A stretch of 64,000 nucleotides of DNA from Hirschia sp964342355 (GCA_964342355.1 CAYFFG010000001.1:310001-374000); one strand, 5' to 3'; positions 41,597 through 50,567 are shown, counted from the first letter of the stretch. A program made the numbers and translations. The notes: generated from the letters alone by a model not told the origin.

Positions 41597-42538
41597 TCAA
41601 CGCTTGAGCAGATCTGGCGGGCCGACGATGAAGCGTGATTTTTCTGTATCGATCACGAAATTGAGGTCCTCAAACATGTTGACGCCGACCAGCATTGTTG
41701 GCGTCTCGGCAAGGCCTAATTGCTCAAACACAGGGGAGTCGTACATGACCGCCTGCATCCCGCGCCATGAGATATCTCCGACCACTGTGCGCCGGATCGG
41801 GGTGGACTTCAGCATCGTGTCTTCGCCGTGAACATCCTTCACCACTGTGAATTCGCGCTGACTGTTGCGTTTCACCAATGCGTTGGCGAGTTTTGAGTTG
41901 ATGAGCGTGAACTTAATGCCAGTGTCTAAAATAGCGACGCCAGGTACGCCATCAATCGTGACATCAAACACGATGAGGCCATGTTCGCTGCCTTCATTGC
42001 GTAATGGGTGCCAATTCTTGTGGGAGGCCACGCCGATGTGTCGCCGCCGATCTGCGGCCTGGATAAGGTGATCAGCAAAATTCAGCGCCAGATAGCGATT
42101 GTTGTGGCTGAGTGAAAATAAAAGATCAGAGCCGATGAGGCCCTTCATCCTGGGATCGCTCAGCGTGTCCATCTGGGACACGATCAAAGTGCCGGAATGG
42201 GCGAACGCACCGACGTCAAATGAGTCGATTGCGACACTGTCGAGGTGTTCGACAGACAAGAGGCCGAAAGTTCGCCATTGGTGCGCATCTCTGAGCAGCG
42301 CAAGGTGGTCGACAAGGTCAGTGCGGATGGCGCTCATCGCTGAGCCTGTATCCACCACCATATGGGCGCGGGCGTTATCATTGACGATGGCTTCGGCGGC
42401 AAACAGCCCGTCTTGTGTGCGAACAAGCGGAAAAGATAAGTCTGCATGGACTGGCAAGGCAGCGAGCAGGGCAGCGCATAAAGCGGCGCCCTTAAATATC
42501 GCACCTGACAGCCCATTAAATGGGACATGGCGCAACAT
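41597..42538 (-). CDS. Secreted retropepsin-like aspartic protease
   Basis: 313 residues. Signal peptide (about 1-32, ending VHA) then two copies of the DTGS/DTG type motif, VVDTGSAMSAI near residue 62 and ILDTGIKFTLI near residue 200, as expected of a single-chain retropepsin-like protein with both catalytic Asp. The second copy has DTGI rather than DTGS. Its substrate is unknown. It converges on gshA. Confidence 0.85.
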   Translation of the reverse strand: MLRHVPFNGLSGAIFKGAALCAALLAALPVHADLSFPLVRTQDGLFAAEAIVNDNARAHMVVDTGSAMSAIRTDLVDHLALLRDAHQWRTFGLLSVEHLDSVAIDSFDVGAFAHSGTLIVSQMDTLSDPRMKGLIGSDLLFSLSHNNRYLALNFADHLIQAADRRRHIGVASHKNWHPLRNEGSEHGLIVFDVTIDGVPGVAILDTGIKFTLINSKLANALVKRNSQREFTVVKDVHGEDTMLKSTPIRRTVVGDISWRGMQAVMYDSPVFEQLGLAETPTMLVGVNMFEDLNFVIDTEKSRFIVGPPDLLKR

Positions 42539-42661
42539 GCATTCCTCCCTGGAGCATATTTTGTTTTTGCTCTCAATTGGTCGGTATGCAGACTATCAGA
42601 AATTGGATGATTTGGGAATTAAATCAGTGATGGTGTGGTGCGCGCTGACCATGCTGGGAAA

Positions 42662-42823
42662 TCAGATCAGGTTTCTTGGGAAAGGTAACAACACTTTGCC
42701 GGTGACGAAGAAATACTGGGATGTGATAGCCTGATAAAGAACATAGCCGATGACCAAGATCAGCGTGATGGCCAACAGCCACGCAAATATGCGTTTAATG
42801 GCATGTGAGGCTTTTTTGATCAT
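42662..42823 (-). CDS. Small membrane protein, 53 residues
   Basis: A 54-codon frame with an ATG at 42823 and TGA at 42662. The product begins MIKKASHAIKRIFAW (basic), then has one strong hydrophobic segment (LLAITLILVIGYVLYQAI) and a short polar tail. The amphipathic basic start and membrane helix are what a real small membrane protein looks like. The Shine-Dalgarno is weak. It is transcribed toward the retropepsin-like gene, 123 bases upstream of that gene's start, so the two may share a transcript. Confidence 0.55.
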   Translation of the reverse strand: MIKKASHAIKRIFAWLLAITLILVIGYVLYQAITSQYFFVTGKVLLPFPRNLI

Positions 42824-43084
42824 GGGTTCGTTTCATCAGCCAAATTAGGATCATCACGCAGTTTTCAACGCTGGCGCCATGGACAGAGCTGACTTTACCC
42901 CGGCAATCTTGGTGAGATTAAGTCAGCATGTGGTGCTGATATTGTGATTTGAAAGAGAATAATCTTGCTGGAAACCGCCAAATGGAAATGTATTTTTCTG
43001 CTTGAGTGCGTTTTGTAAGCGTGATTGTCTCTTTCGCTTATGTGCTTTGAAGCACATTGCTGTTGGGTATCTTAAAGGCTGGGC
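42824..43084. other. Intergenic region between small membrane protein and POT transporter
   Basis: About 260 bases without a convincing ORF. It contains the 16-bp dyad at 43041-43056 listed separately and no obvious terminator. Confidence 0.4.
43041..43056 (+). promoter_or_regulatory. Near-perfect dyad upstream of the POT transporter
   Basis: TGTGCTT (43041-43047), TG, AAGCACA (43050-43056): a 7-bp perfect palindrome with a 2-base centre, 28 bases before the ATG at 43085. Too tight for an RNA hairpin, it is more like a dimeric repressor or activator site. The regulator is unknown. Confidence 0.5.
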
Positions 43085-45004
43085 ATGATAAACATTGTGA
43101 TTTTGGTTGGCATCGTTGTGACGATCGCCACCTGCATTCCTGTATTTCTGGAAATGCGCAAACACCCTAAGGGGCTCCACATTCTTTTCTTTGCAGAGAT
43201 GTGGGAGCGGTTTTCCTTTTACGGCATGCGCGGCCTGCTGATCTTTTATCTGACACAGCATTTCTTGTTCGACGACACATTCGCAAATGCTCAATACGGC
43301 TCTTACAATGCGCTGGTTTATGCGTTGCCGCTGTTAGGCGGGTTTCTGGCTGACAAATATATCGGGACATCCAAGGCCATCGGGTTTGGCGCGCTCTTAC
43401 TTGTCGCTGGTCACTTCCTGATGGGCGTTGAGGGCAAGCCGGCGACGCAGATCATGACTGTTGATGGCGTCGCATATGAGTTTTCAGCGACAGGCACCCA
43501 AAGCGAACGCCGCGCCTTTCTTGAGCTGGAAGGCGGACAATGTGCTTTTAACCCGCCAGCCGAAGAAGTGACAAACGGTCAGTGTACGTTGAAAGCCAAT
43601 GAAGCAGGCGATCTGGTCTTTACGAACCTGCCAGTTGATGCGCCTTTGCCAGCGACAATCGCCAAGGCGGATTACGAACTGTCCGTGGCCAAGCGCGACC
43701 CGTTCTTCCTCAATGTGTTCTATCTGGCGCTGGCGCTGATCATTGTCGGGGTTGGATATCTGAAAGCCAATATTTCTTCCATCGTTGGAGAACTTTATGA
43801 AGCGGGCGACCCGCGTCGTGACCCGGGTTTCACCCTTTATTATTTCGGGATCAATCTGGGGTCATTCTGGGCGGCGATCCTGTGTGGGTATCTTGGTCAG
43901 GAATTTGGCTGGTGGGCCGGATTTGGTCTTGCCGGTGTCGGGATGCTGGCCGGGTGGCTGGTGTTTGTGAAGCGCCGCCTGCTGTTCTTTATGCCAGGCG
44001 AAAAGCAACTACCTGAAGAAGTGGGCGCGCCGCCAGAGGGCGTGGATATCAAGAAGTCAGTAATTGGTCCCGTCAACATTGAGTGGGCCAGCTATTTGGC
44101 GGCTGTCCCGGCAGTCCTGTTCATCTGGTGGGCTGTGCGCGCGCCAGACGTGACGGGGTGGTTGCTCAATATCGGGCTCGTCGTGTTCCTTGGATACATG
44201 ATTTATTTCATGGCTTCCAAGTGTAACCGCAAGGAAATCGAACAGCTCGTACTGGCATTGGTTCTGATGACAATGGGGGTCGTGTTCTGGTCGCTGTTTG
44301 AGCAGGCCGGTTCGTCCATGAACCAGTTTGCTGAGCGCAACACTCAGCTGATGAGCGGGGACGCCGGTCCGATCGACATGACCTTCACAGCTGCAAACTC
44401 GCAAAGTTTCAATGCGGGTTTCATCCTGATTTTCGCACCGATCTTTGCGGCTTTGTGGACGTGGCTTGGCGCACGCAAGCTGGACCCGAACACGCCGCTG
44501 AAGTTTGCTCTGGCGCTAGTTCAGGTCGGGCTTGGGTTCTGGTTGCTGGTCTGGGGCGTCAGCTTTGCAGATGACAGCTATAGAGTGCCGCTTATCTTCC
44601 TGGCGGGCGCTTATCTCCTGCACACAACCGGTGAATTGTGTTTGTCGCCAGTGGGGCTTTCCATGGTGACGAAGCTGTCGCCGATGGCGGTGGTGTCTTT
44701 CATGATGGCGGGGTGGTTCCTGTCGACTGCGTTTGCACACCATGTGGCGGGTTTGATTGCCGGTCTCACCGCGACAGAGACTGTAGCCGGACAGGTGCTA
44801 AACCCGGCGCAGGCGCTGGAAAACTACAAGGATGTCTTTGGCAAGATCGGATTGGTTTCCGTGCTTTTGGGCATATTGCTGGGCGCTGCCAGTTTTTGGC
44901 TCAAGAAATGGGGGCACGGGCGCGCTGGAGAACTAGGCCACATGGCGGCTGAAGCGGCTGGTCCTGCGGTGGAAATCCCTGAAGAAACAGGCAAGTCGTC
45001 TTAA
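43085..45004 (+). CDS. POT family proton-coupled peptide transporter
   Basis: 639 residues, longer than the usual 450-500 for bacterial POT proteins. It imports di- and tripeptides with protons at the inner membrane. The family signature FFAEMWERFSFYGMRGLLIFYL is near residue 37-58, and the later FTLYYFGINLGSF and EQAGSSMNQFAERN segments match. The extra length is a large loop between early helices (about residues 120-205, with two Cys, GGQCAFNPPAEEVTNGQC), presumably periplasmic. Similar insertions occur in other alphaproteobacterial POT proteins. The gene has a dyad upstream (43041). Confidence 0.92.
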   Translation: MINIVILVGIVVTIATCIPVFLEMRKHPKGLHILFFAEMWERFSFYGMRGLLIFYLTQHFLFDDTFANAQYGSYNALVYALPLLGGFLADKYIGTSKAIGFGALLLVAGHFLMGVEGKPATQIMTVDGVAYEFSATGTQSERRAFLELEGGQCAFNPPAEEVTNGQCTLKANEAGDLVFTNLPVDAPLPATIAKADYELSVAKRDPFFLNVFYLALALIIVGVGYLKANISSIVGELYEAGDPRRDPGFTLYYFGINLGSFWAAILCGYLGQEFGWWAGFGLAGVGMLAGWLVFVKRRLLFFMPGEKQLPEEVGAPPEGVDIKKSVIGPVNIEWASYLAAVPAVLFIWWAVRAPDVTGWLLNIGLVVFLGYMIYFMASKCNRKEIEQLVLALVLMTMGVVFWSLFEQAGSSMNQFAERNTQLMSGDAGPIDMTFTAANSQSFNAGFILIFAPIFAALWTWLGARKLDPNTPLKFALALVQVGLGFWLLVWGVSFADDSYRVPLIFLAGAYLLHTTGELCLSPVGLSMVTKLSPMAVVSFMMAGWFLSTAFAHHVAGLIAGLTATETVAGQVLNPAQALENYKDVFGKIGLVSVLLGILLGAASFWLKKWGHGRAGELGHMAAEAAGPAVEIPEETGKSS

Positions 45005-45039
45005 TTTCGCCAAGTGCGTCGGTTAAATTAATCCCATGA

Positions 45040-45073
45040 TAGGAACAATCCGTGTAAGATTGGGTTGTTCCTA
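45040..45073 (+). other. Inverted repeat downstream of the POT transporter
   Basis: TAGGAACAATCC (45040-45051) pairs with GGGTTGTTCCTA (45062-45073), one G-T pair, 10-base loop. There is no T run, so it is not a typical terminator; it may stabilise the transporter mRNA 3' end or be part of the leader of the next gene. Confidence 0.45.
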
Positions 45074-45131
45074 CAGGCAGGACGACCTGGCAAGCACGGA
45101 TGTTTGCGATGGGGGCGACTTGTCATTACCG

Positions 45132-45181
45132 GGAGGCTGAACTATCTTAGCCTCCGCATGAGTATTGTTTGAAAGGAGGCT
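45132..45181 (+). promoter_or_regulatory. Possible Shine-Dalgarno switch (three complementary heptamers)
   Basis: GGAGGCT (45132-45138), AGCCTCC (45149-45155) and GGAGGCT again (45175-45181), where the last copy is the ribosome site of the 25-codon ORF at 45185. The middle segment can pair either with the upstream copy (9-bp stem including flanking pairs, 6-base loop) or with the Shine-Dalgarno (8 bp), so only one hairpin can form. This is the layout of a translational switch. The upstream stem is the stronger, which would leave the site free by default. It is a prediction from sequence alone. Confidence 0.5.
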
Positions 45182-45184
45182 GTA

Positions 45185-45262
45185 ATGCGTATCGACATTA
45201 CCGCAGGCAAATTCGAAGGATTTGGCAATGGCCTCTCCAAAGAGGGCTTTGGAAACGGCTAA
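45185..45262 (+). CDS. 25-residue ORF with strong Shine-Dalgarno (possible leader peptide)
   Basis: ATG at 45185 has GGAGG at 45175-45179 with 5 bases spacing, an excellent site. The peptide starts MRIDITAGKF and contains GFGNG twice, separated by five residues, ending at TAA 45262. It overlaps the DUF4760 start (45228) in another frame, so translation of one could affect the other. The peptide has no membrane helix. No modification or export genes lie nearby, so a bacteriocin-type product is not supported. It may be a regulatory leader peptide or a small protein. Confidence 0.4.
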   Translation: MRIDITAGKFEGFGNGLSKEGFGNG

Positions 45263-46061
45263 CGCGGAAAACGTTTCTGCTGAGTCCGCCTCTCAATCTG
45301 CGACAATTCTAAATAATAATCACAGGACAGATATCTATCTGGTCCTGTTCATTTTGATTCTGGGCATCATTTTTCCGGTTTCCGGATGGATATGGGGGCT
45401 GGATAGAGCAGGCGAAGCTTCAGGTGATGTAGGGCGCGCCAACACGATCATTGCGCTCTTAGGGGTGGTGATGGCGCTGATAGGGGCGGTTATTGCTCTC
45501 TACACATTCTGGAAGAATGCAGAGTCATCGCGCGAACAGGTGCGCCTCCAGCATGAAGTCGCTCAGAAAAGCCAGCGCAAACAGCACACGATCAACATCT
45601 TGCTTGAAATGCGTATGTCGCCGGAATTTCGTACGCTGAACGAACAGCGAAAAGCTGTGTTCACAGCATACAATGACATTTCATATGATGACTGGAACAG
45701 GGCGAGGGAAGCGTCAGCGAACGCCAGAACAGAACGAAACCCAAAAAGAATCAGCGATGCGCAGACGCAGACAAATGCCGCCGAAGCTCTGACAAGCGTT
45801 CTCAACTATTATGAATTTCTCGCGCTGGGCATCAGGATTGGCGATCTGGACGAGGATCTTTTGAAAAGATCCTTGCGCGGGATGATGTGTAATCTGGTGG
45901 ATGACGCAAGAGACGTGATCGCTGGATTGCGCGAGACATCAGACAAGACGTATGAACATCTTGTCTGGCTTTATGGCAAATGGCGCATTGATGGCGCAAA
46001 AGACATTTATGGTGGCGAAAATGAGCGTCCCATTCCCGCCAAATCATCTAAATCAACTTAA
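45228..46061 (+). CDS. DUF4760-type membrane protein
   Basis: 277 residues. Two hydrophobic segments near the N terminus (IYLVLFILILGIIFPVSGWIW and TIIALLGVVMALIGAVIALYTF), then a cytoplasmic helical domain with the NYYEFLALGIRIGDLDEDLLKRSL pattern of DUF4760. Function unknown. The ATG at 45228 has an AAGGA site 8 bases upstream and overlaps the 25-codon ORF in the +1 direction. It is convergent with tldD, 9 bases apart. Confidence 0.75.
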   Translation: MASPKRALETANAENVSAESASQSATILNNNHRTDIYLVLFILILGIIFPVSGWIWGLDRAGEASGDVGRANTIIALLGVVMALIGAVIALYTFWKNAESSREQVRLQHEVAQKSQRKQHTINILLEMRMSPEFRTLNEQRKAVFTAYNDISYDDWNRAREASANARTERNPKRISDAQTQTNAAEALTSVLNYYEFLALGIRIGDLDEDLLKRSLRGMMCNLVDDARDVIAGLRETSDKTYEHLVWLYGKWRIDGAKDIYGGENERPIPAKSSKST

Positions 46062-46070
46062 ACTCAAGAC

Positions 46071-47465
46071 TTAGCCCGCGCCGCCAACTGTGATGGCGTC
46101 AATCTTCAGCGATGGCTGACCGACGCCGACCGGGACAGACTGGCCAGCCTTGCCACAGACACCCACACCGTCATCCAGCGCGAAATCATTTCCGATCATG
46201 GAGACTTGTTGCAACACGGTTGGCCCGTGCCCGATCAGGGTGGCGTTTTTGACAGGCGCGCCGACTTTGCCGTTTTCGATCATGTAGGCTTCGGTGCATT
46301 GGAAGACGAATTGGCCGTTGGTGATGTCCACCTGACCGCCGCCAAAATCGACCGCCCAGATACCGCGCTCAACAGATTTGATCATCTCTTCCGGGTCGTG
46401 ATTGCCTGCGGTCATGAAGGTGTTGGTCATGCGCGGCATTGGGGCGCACGCATAGTTTTCACGGCGACCGTTTCCTGTGGGTTCAACACCCATGAGGCGG
46501 GCGTTCTGGCGGTCCTGCATATAACCTTTGAGAATGCCGTCTTCGATGAGGACGGTGCGGTGTGTCTGTGTGCCTTCATCGTCAAATGACAGCGAACCGC
46601 GGCGGTCCGGGATCGTGCCGTCATCAATGACCGTCACGCCTTTCGCGGCGACCTGTTCGCCGATCTTGCCAGAATAAACGGAGGAGCCTTTGCGGTTAAA
46701 ATCGCCTTCAAGGCCGTGACCGACAGCTTCGTGCAACAGCACAGCCGGCCAGCCAGGCCCTAACACCACAGGCATTTCGCCAGCTGGGGCGGGGATGGAT
46801 TGCAAATTGACTTCGGCTTTGCGCATGGCGCGTTCTGCGAGCTGTTTCCAGCGCTCTGGTCGGATCCATTCGTCATAAGCCGCGCGGCCGCCAGCGCCAG
46901 ATGCGCCGGATTCGCGGCGGCCATTGTGTTCCATGGTGATGGCGACATTCATCCGCACCAATGGGCGCGCTTCAGACACGACAGCCCCGCCAGCGCGCAT
47001 GATTTCCACTTCCGTGCGCGATCCGGCAAGGCTGATGGAGACTTGCACAACGCGTGGGTCTTTTGCGCGGCACCATGCGTCGACTTCGGCAAGCAGACCT
47101 GTTTTCGCGCCAAAGTCGGGCGCATCAGTTGGATCAACATCTTTATAAAGGCGTGAATTGACAGGGGCAGGGCCCGCGGCCAGCTCAACCTGACGCCCAC
47201 GTTTAGCAGCAGCGGCGGCGTCTGCTGCGCGACGCATCGCGCCTTCGTTTAGTTCCGAGGCGTGGGAATAACCAGTTGTTTCGCCAGATACGACACGCAG
47301 GCCAAACCCCTGTCCGGTGTCGAAAGCGGCTGATTTTAAGCGCCCGTCATCAAACATGAAGCTCTCAGACCGGGCTGACTCCACATACAGCTCGCCATCG
47401 TCCGCGCCATGCAGGGCCTCGTCCAGGATGCGTGCGGCGGCGTGGCGGTCGTATAGCTCTGTCAT
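46071..47465 (-). CDS. tldD: TldD metalloprotease component
   Basis: 464 residues from the ATG at 47465. TldD and TldE form a heterodimeric protease that cleaves unfolded peptides and leader peptides. The zinc-binding HEAVGHGLEGD (HExxxH) is near residue 245, and GGGQVDITNGQFVFQCTEAYMIENGK and VCGKAGQSVPVGVGQPSL match the family C terminus. The TTG at 47495 is an alternative start. pmbA/tldE lies at 30750. Confidence 0.93.
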   Translation of the reverse strand: MTELYDRHAAARILDEALHGADDGELYVESARSESFMFDDGRLKSAAFDTGQGFGLRVVSGETTGYSHASELNEGAMRRAADAAAAAKRGRQVELAAGPAPVNSRLYKDVDPTDAPDFGAKTGLLAEVDAWCRAKDPRVVQVSISLAGSRTEVEIMRAGGAVVSEARPLVRMNVAITMEHNGRRESGASGAGGRAAYDEWIRPERWKQLAERAMRKAEVNLQSIPAPAGEMPVVLGPGWPAVLLHEAVGHGLEGDFNRKGSSVYSGKIGEQVAAKGVTVIDDGTIPDRRGSLSFDDEGTQTHRTVLIEDGILKGYMQDRQNARLMGVEPTGNGRRENYACAPMPRMTNTFMTAGNHDPEEMIKSVERGIWAVDFGGGQVDITNGQFVFQCTEAYMIENGKVGAPVKNATLIGHGPTVLQQVSMIGNDFALDDGVGVCGKAGQSVPVGVGQPSLKIDAITVGGAG

Positions 47466-47904
47466 GGGGAATTGATCCGGATCTGGAGGGTTCAATGAAT
47501 ATCAGGCGATATTGCATAGTTAAGGAGGAAATTGTGCTTCGCATAGGGGGCGCACGCTAACAAAGCCCTGATTTAACATCTGGGACGTCCTGCATAGTGG
47601 AGAAACCTGACAATCTGGATTCCGCGTCAGAATGGCGCAGTGGATGAATGCGGATTTGGAAATATCTTTTATTAACAGTTGGTTCGCAAGCTAGCGCCCT
47701 TGAAAATGGCAAAAACTTGGCGGATTGCGTCGGCGACGGCTTTGCAAGGCGTTAGACCTCATGCTAGCGAAGCGTCAACATTTGGGAGGAGAGTCGAATT
47801 GCGCGTGTTGCAGTTTGGGTTTTTCTTCCCTGCGGTCCTGAATTGGTGGGTGAGTGCGATTGTCGTTTCTGTCCCACAGAAGTATCGAGGAGACGGGCAA
47901 AACC
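47466..47904 (+). other. Upstream region of the cytochrome oxidase genes
   Basis: About 440 bases between tldD and coxB. Two short ORFs with good ribosome sites occur: an 8-codon one after AAGGAGG at 47523 and one of 41 residues (47799-47924, TTG start, GGGAGGAG upstream). The second overlaps the coxB start. The tldD 5' region and the cox promoter probably lie here, but no motif was clear enough to call. Confidence 0.45.
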
Positions 47905-47924
47905 ATGGGTTTGCACGGTTTTAA
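47799..47924 (+). CDS. Candidate upstream ORF of the cox genes, 41 residues
   Basis: Starts with TTG at 47799, 6-9 bases after GGGAGGAGAG. The product is aromatic and hydrophobic in its first half (FGFFFPAVLNWWVSAIVV) and ends by overlapping the first codons of coxB in another frame. It could be a leader peptide coupling cox translation. The TTG start and absence of a known homologue make this weak. Confidence 0.3.
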   Translation: MRVLQFGFFFPAVLNWWVSAIVVSVPQKYRGDGQNHGFARF

Positions 47925-48849
47925 AAGGGGCGCAGCAAAGCTGGCTGCGGTTACATCAAGCGCTGCACTCTTAACGGGTGTGGCGTCGGCGAACCAGCCA
48001 CAGGACAAAGCGCTTGGCATGCAGCCGCCCGCGTCCGCACTGGCTGAACAAATCACCTGGTTTCACAACTATCTGTTGGTGATCATCACGGTTATCACTT
48101 TGTTTGTTATGGCGTTGCTGGCGATTGTCATCGTCAAGTATAACGCCAAGGCGAACAAGGTTCCGGCCAAATTCTCCCACAACACGCTGCTGGAAGTCGC
48201 CTGGACAACAGCGCCTGTTCTGATCCTGTGTGCGATCGCGGTTTTCTCCTTCCCGCTTTTGTTCGCACAGGACGTTGAGCCAACTCGGGAAAAGGTCGCT
48301 GCAAATGAGTATCGCGACCTGACCGAAGATGACTGGGTCACCATCAAGACTTACGGTCGTCAGTGGTACTGGTCTTACTACTACGACTTTGAAAACGCGG
48401 ACGGCGAAGTTGAAATCGAAGGCGTTGAGTTCGACAGCCGTATGCTGGCGGACGAAGATGTCGCTGCAGCTCCTGGCGCGCTGCGTAACCTCTCTGTCGA
48501 CAACCCGATCGTTGTGCCGCAGGGCAAGCATGTTCGTTTGAACGTGGCCGCTTCCGACGTCATCCATTCCTGGGCAATGCCAGCTTTCCGCATCAAAGTG
48601 GACGCAGTTCCGGGTCGTTTGAATCAGCTCTGGTTCAAGGCTGAGAGAGAAGGCGTTTACTACGGTCAGTGTTCAGAGCTTTGTGGTCGCGACCATGCTT
48701 TCATGCCGATCGAACTGCGCATCGTGCCTCAGGACCAGTATGACGAATGGCTGCGTTTGGCGTATGACGACATCGAAGCGGCTTCCGCATACATTAATGA
48801 AGTTCAACCTCGCACAGCCGATCCTGTGCGCCTGGCCTCGGCACAGTAA
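47905..48849 (+). CDS. coxB: Cytochrome c oxidase subunit II
   Basis: 314 residues. Carries the CuA centre and takes electrons from cytochrome c. A signal peptide and two transmembrane helices (LLVIITVITLFVMALLAIVIV and VLILCAIAVFSFPLLF) precede the cupredoxin domain, which has the CuA motif CSELCGRDHAFM near residue 260. The ATG at 47905 starts MGLHGFKRG with GAGGAG 12 bases before it, a long spacing. The frame extends to 47854 without support. First gene of the oxidase cluster. Confidence 0.94.
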   Translation: MGLHGFKRGAAKLAAVTSSAALLTGVASANQPQDKALGMQPPASALAEQITWFHNYLLVIITVITLFVMALLAIVIVKYNAKANKVPAKFSHNTLLEVAWTTAPVLILCAIAVFSFPLLFAQDVEPTREKVAANEYRDLTEDDWVTIKTYGRQWYWSYYYDFENADGEVEIEGVEFDSRMLADEDVAAAPGALRNLSVDNPIVVPQGKHVRLNVAASDVIHSWAMPAFRIKVDAVPGRLNQLWFKAEREGVYYGQCSELCGRDHAFMPIELRIVPQDQYDEWLRLAYDDIEAASAYINEVQPRTADPVRLASAQ

Positions 48850-48871
48850 GATTTAAGGAGCGTAAGGTCCC

Positions 48872-50551
48872 ATGACGACGGAACCGACGATCAAGAACGA
48901 AGCCGTAGCCGATGATCATCACGGCGAGCACGGCACTGGCGCCCCAAGTGTTTGGGATCCGCGCCGCTGGCTTTTCTCAACAAACCACAAAGACATCGGT
49001 TTGATGTACCTGGTGTTCGCGATGTTCGCGGGCGTTATCGGGTTTGCTATGTCTGGCATGATGCGTTTCGAGCTCATGGAGCCCGGCATGCAGTACTTTA
49101 CTGGCGAAGCCGGTAGCTGGGGCGACAAGCACACATATAACGTCATGACGACCATGCACGGTCTGACCATGATCTTCTTCATGGTGATGCCCGCGCTGAT
49201 TGGTGGTTTTGGTAACTACTTTGTTCCGTTGATGATTGGTGCGCCAGATATGGCGATGCCACGCATGAACAACATCTCATTCTGGTTGATGCCATTCTCA
49301 TTTGCGCTGGCTGTGATCTCCATGTTCGTGCCAGGGCAGGGAACAGACCTTGGTTTTGGCGGCGGTTGGGTGATTTACCCACCATTGTCTTCCACGATCG
49401 GTCACAATGGCTATGCGATGGATCTGTTGATCTTCTCGCTGCACATTGCGGGTATTTCTTCAATCCTTGGCGCGATCAACTTCATCGTGACGATCCTGAA
49501 CATGCGCGCGCCTGGCATGACGATCCACAAGATGCCACTTTTTGCATGGTCTCTTTTGATCACTGCCTTCCTGCTTGTTCTGGCGCTGCCAGTTCTTGCG
49601 GGCGCGCTGACTATGCTTTTGACCGACCGTAACTTCGGATCGAAATTCTTCGACCCCGCTGGCGGTGGTGACCCGATCATGTTCCAGCACTTGTTCTGGT
49701 TCTTTGGGCACCCTGAAGTGTACATTATGATCCTGCCGGGTTTCGGCATCATCTCTCACATCGTGTCCACCTTCTCCAAGAAACCCGTCTTCGGTTACCT
49801 GGCGATGGCGTATGCGATGGCGGCGATCGGTTTCATCGGCTTCATCGTGTGGGCGCACCACATGTACACAGTTGGTATGGGCGTTGAGCTGAAAGCTTAC
49901 TTCGTAGCAGCGACCATGGTGATCGCGGTGCCAACAGGGGTGAAGATCTTCTCCTGGATCGCGACTATGTGGGGTGGCTCGATTGACTTCAAACTACCAA
50001 TGCTCTGGGCGATCGGCTTCATCTTCCTCTTCACTGTTGGTGGTGTGACCGGTGTTGTTCTGGCTAACGCTGGTATCGACCACGCACTGCACGACACATA
50101 TTATGTTGTGGCGCACTTCCACTACGTGCTGTCGCTGGGGGCGGTGTTCACGCTGTTTGCTGGCTGGTACTACTGGTACGAGAAAATGTTCGGCATCAAG
50201 TATAACGCGCTCTTTGGTTCGTTGCACTTCTGGTTCATGTTCATCGGTACGAACCTGATCTTCTTCCCGCAGCACTTCCTGGGTCTGAACGGTATGCCGC
50301 GTCGTTACGTGGATTACCCAGACGGGTTTGCGTTCTGGAACTACATTTCCTCAATCGGTTACATGATTACGATGGTGGCTATGGCGTTCTTCTTCATCGG
50401 CCTCGTGCTCTCCATGCTGGCGCGTAAGAAAGCTGTGGCAAACCCTTGGGGTGAGTACGCAACAACGCTGGAGTGGACATTGTCTTCTCCGCCGCCATTC
50501 CACCAGTACTCAGAGCTTCCGGTTGTTAAAGCCGGCAAAGACGAGCACTAG
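48872..50551 (+). CDS. coxA: Cytochrome c oxidase subunit I
   Basis: 559 residues, 12 transmembrane helices. Holds heme a and the heme a3-CuB centre and pumps protons. The NHKDIGLMYLVFAMFAGVIGFAMSG start, the HGLTMIFFMVMPALIGGFGNY segment (heme a His), the HPEVYIMILPGFGIIS (CuB His-Tyr) and HHMYTVG and HDTYYVVAHFHYVLS segments are all canonical. No frameshift or missing ligand was seen. It follows coxB by 22 bases. Confidence 0.98.
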   Translation: MTTEPTIKNEAVADDHHGEHGTGAPSVWDPRRWLFSTNHKDIGLMYLVFAMFAGVIGFAMSGMMRFELMEPGMQYFTGEAGSWGDKHTYNVMTTMHGLTMIFFMVMPALIGGFGNYFVPLMIGAPDMAMPRMNNISFWLMPFSFALAVISMFVPGQGTDLGFGGGWVIYPPLSSTIGHNGYAMDLLIFSLHIAGISSILGAINFIVTILNMRAPGMTIHKMPLFAWSLLITAFLLVLALPVLAGALTMLLTDRNFGSKFFDPAGGGDPIMFQHLFWFFGHPEVYIMILPGFGIISHIVSTFSKKPVFGYLAMAYAMAAIGFIGFIVWAHHMYTVGMGVELKAYFVAATMVIAVPTGVKIFSWIATMWGGSIDFKLPMLWAIGFIFLFTVGGVTGVVLANAGIDHALHDTYYVVAHFHYVLSLGAVFTLFAGWYYWYEKMFGIKYNALFGSLHFWFMFIGTNLIFFPQHFLGLNGMPRRYVDYPDGFAFWNYISSIGYMITMVAMAFFFIGLVLSMLARKKAVANPWGEYATTLEWTLSSPPPFHQYSELPVVKAGKDEH

Positions 50552-50567
50552 CGGCGAATATGCTGTT

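Noticed and set aside
45185..46061. The 25-codon ORF plus membrane protein as a bacteriocin or lasso peptide system
   Set aside because: There are no modification, protease or dedicated export genes beside it, and the peptide has no leader-core pattern I recognise.
47523..47562. An 8-codon ORF after AAGGAGG in the tldD/coxB gap
   Set aside because: Too short to support as coding; recorded in the intergenic entry only.
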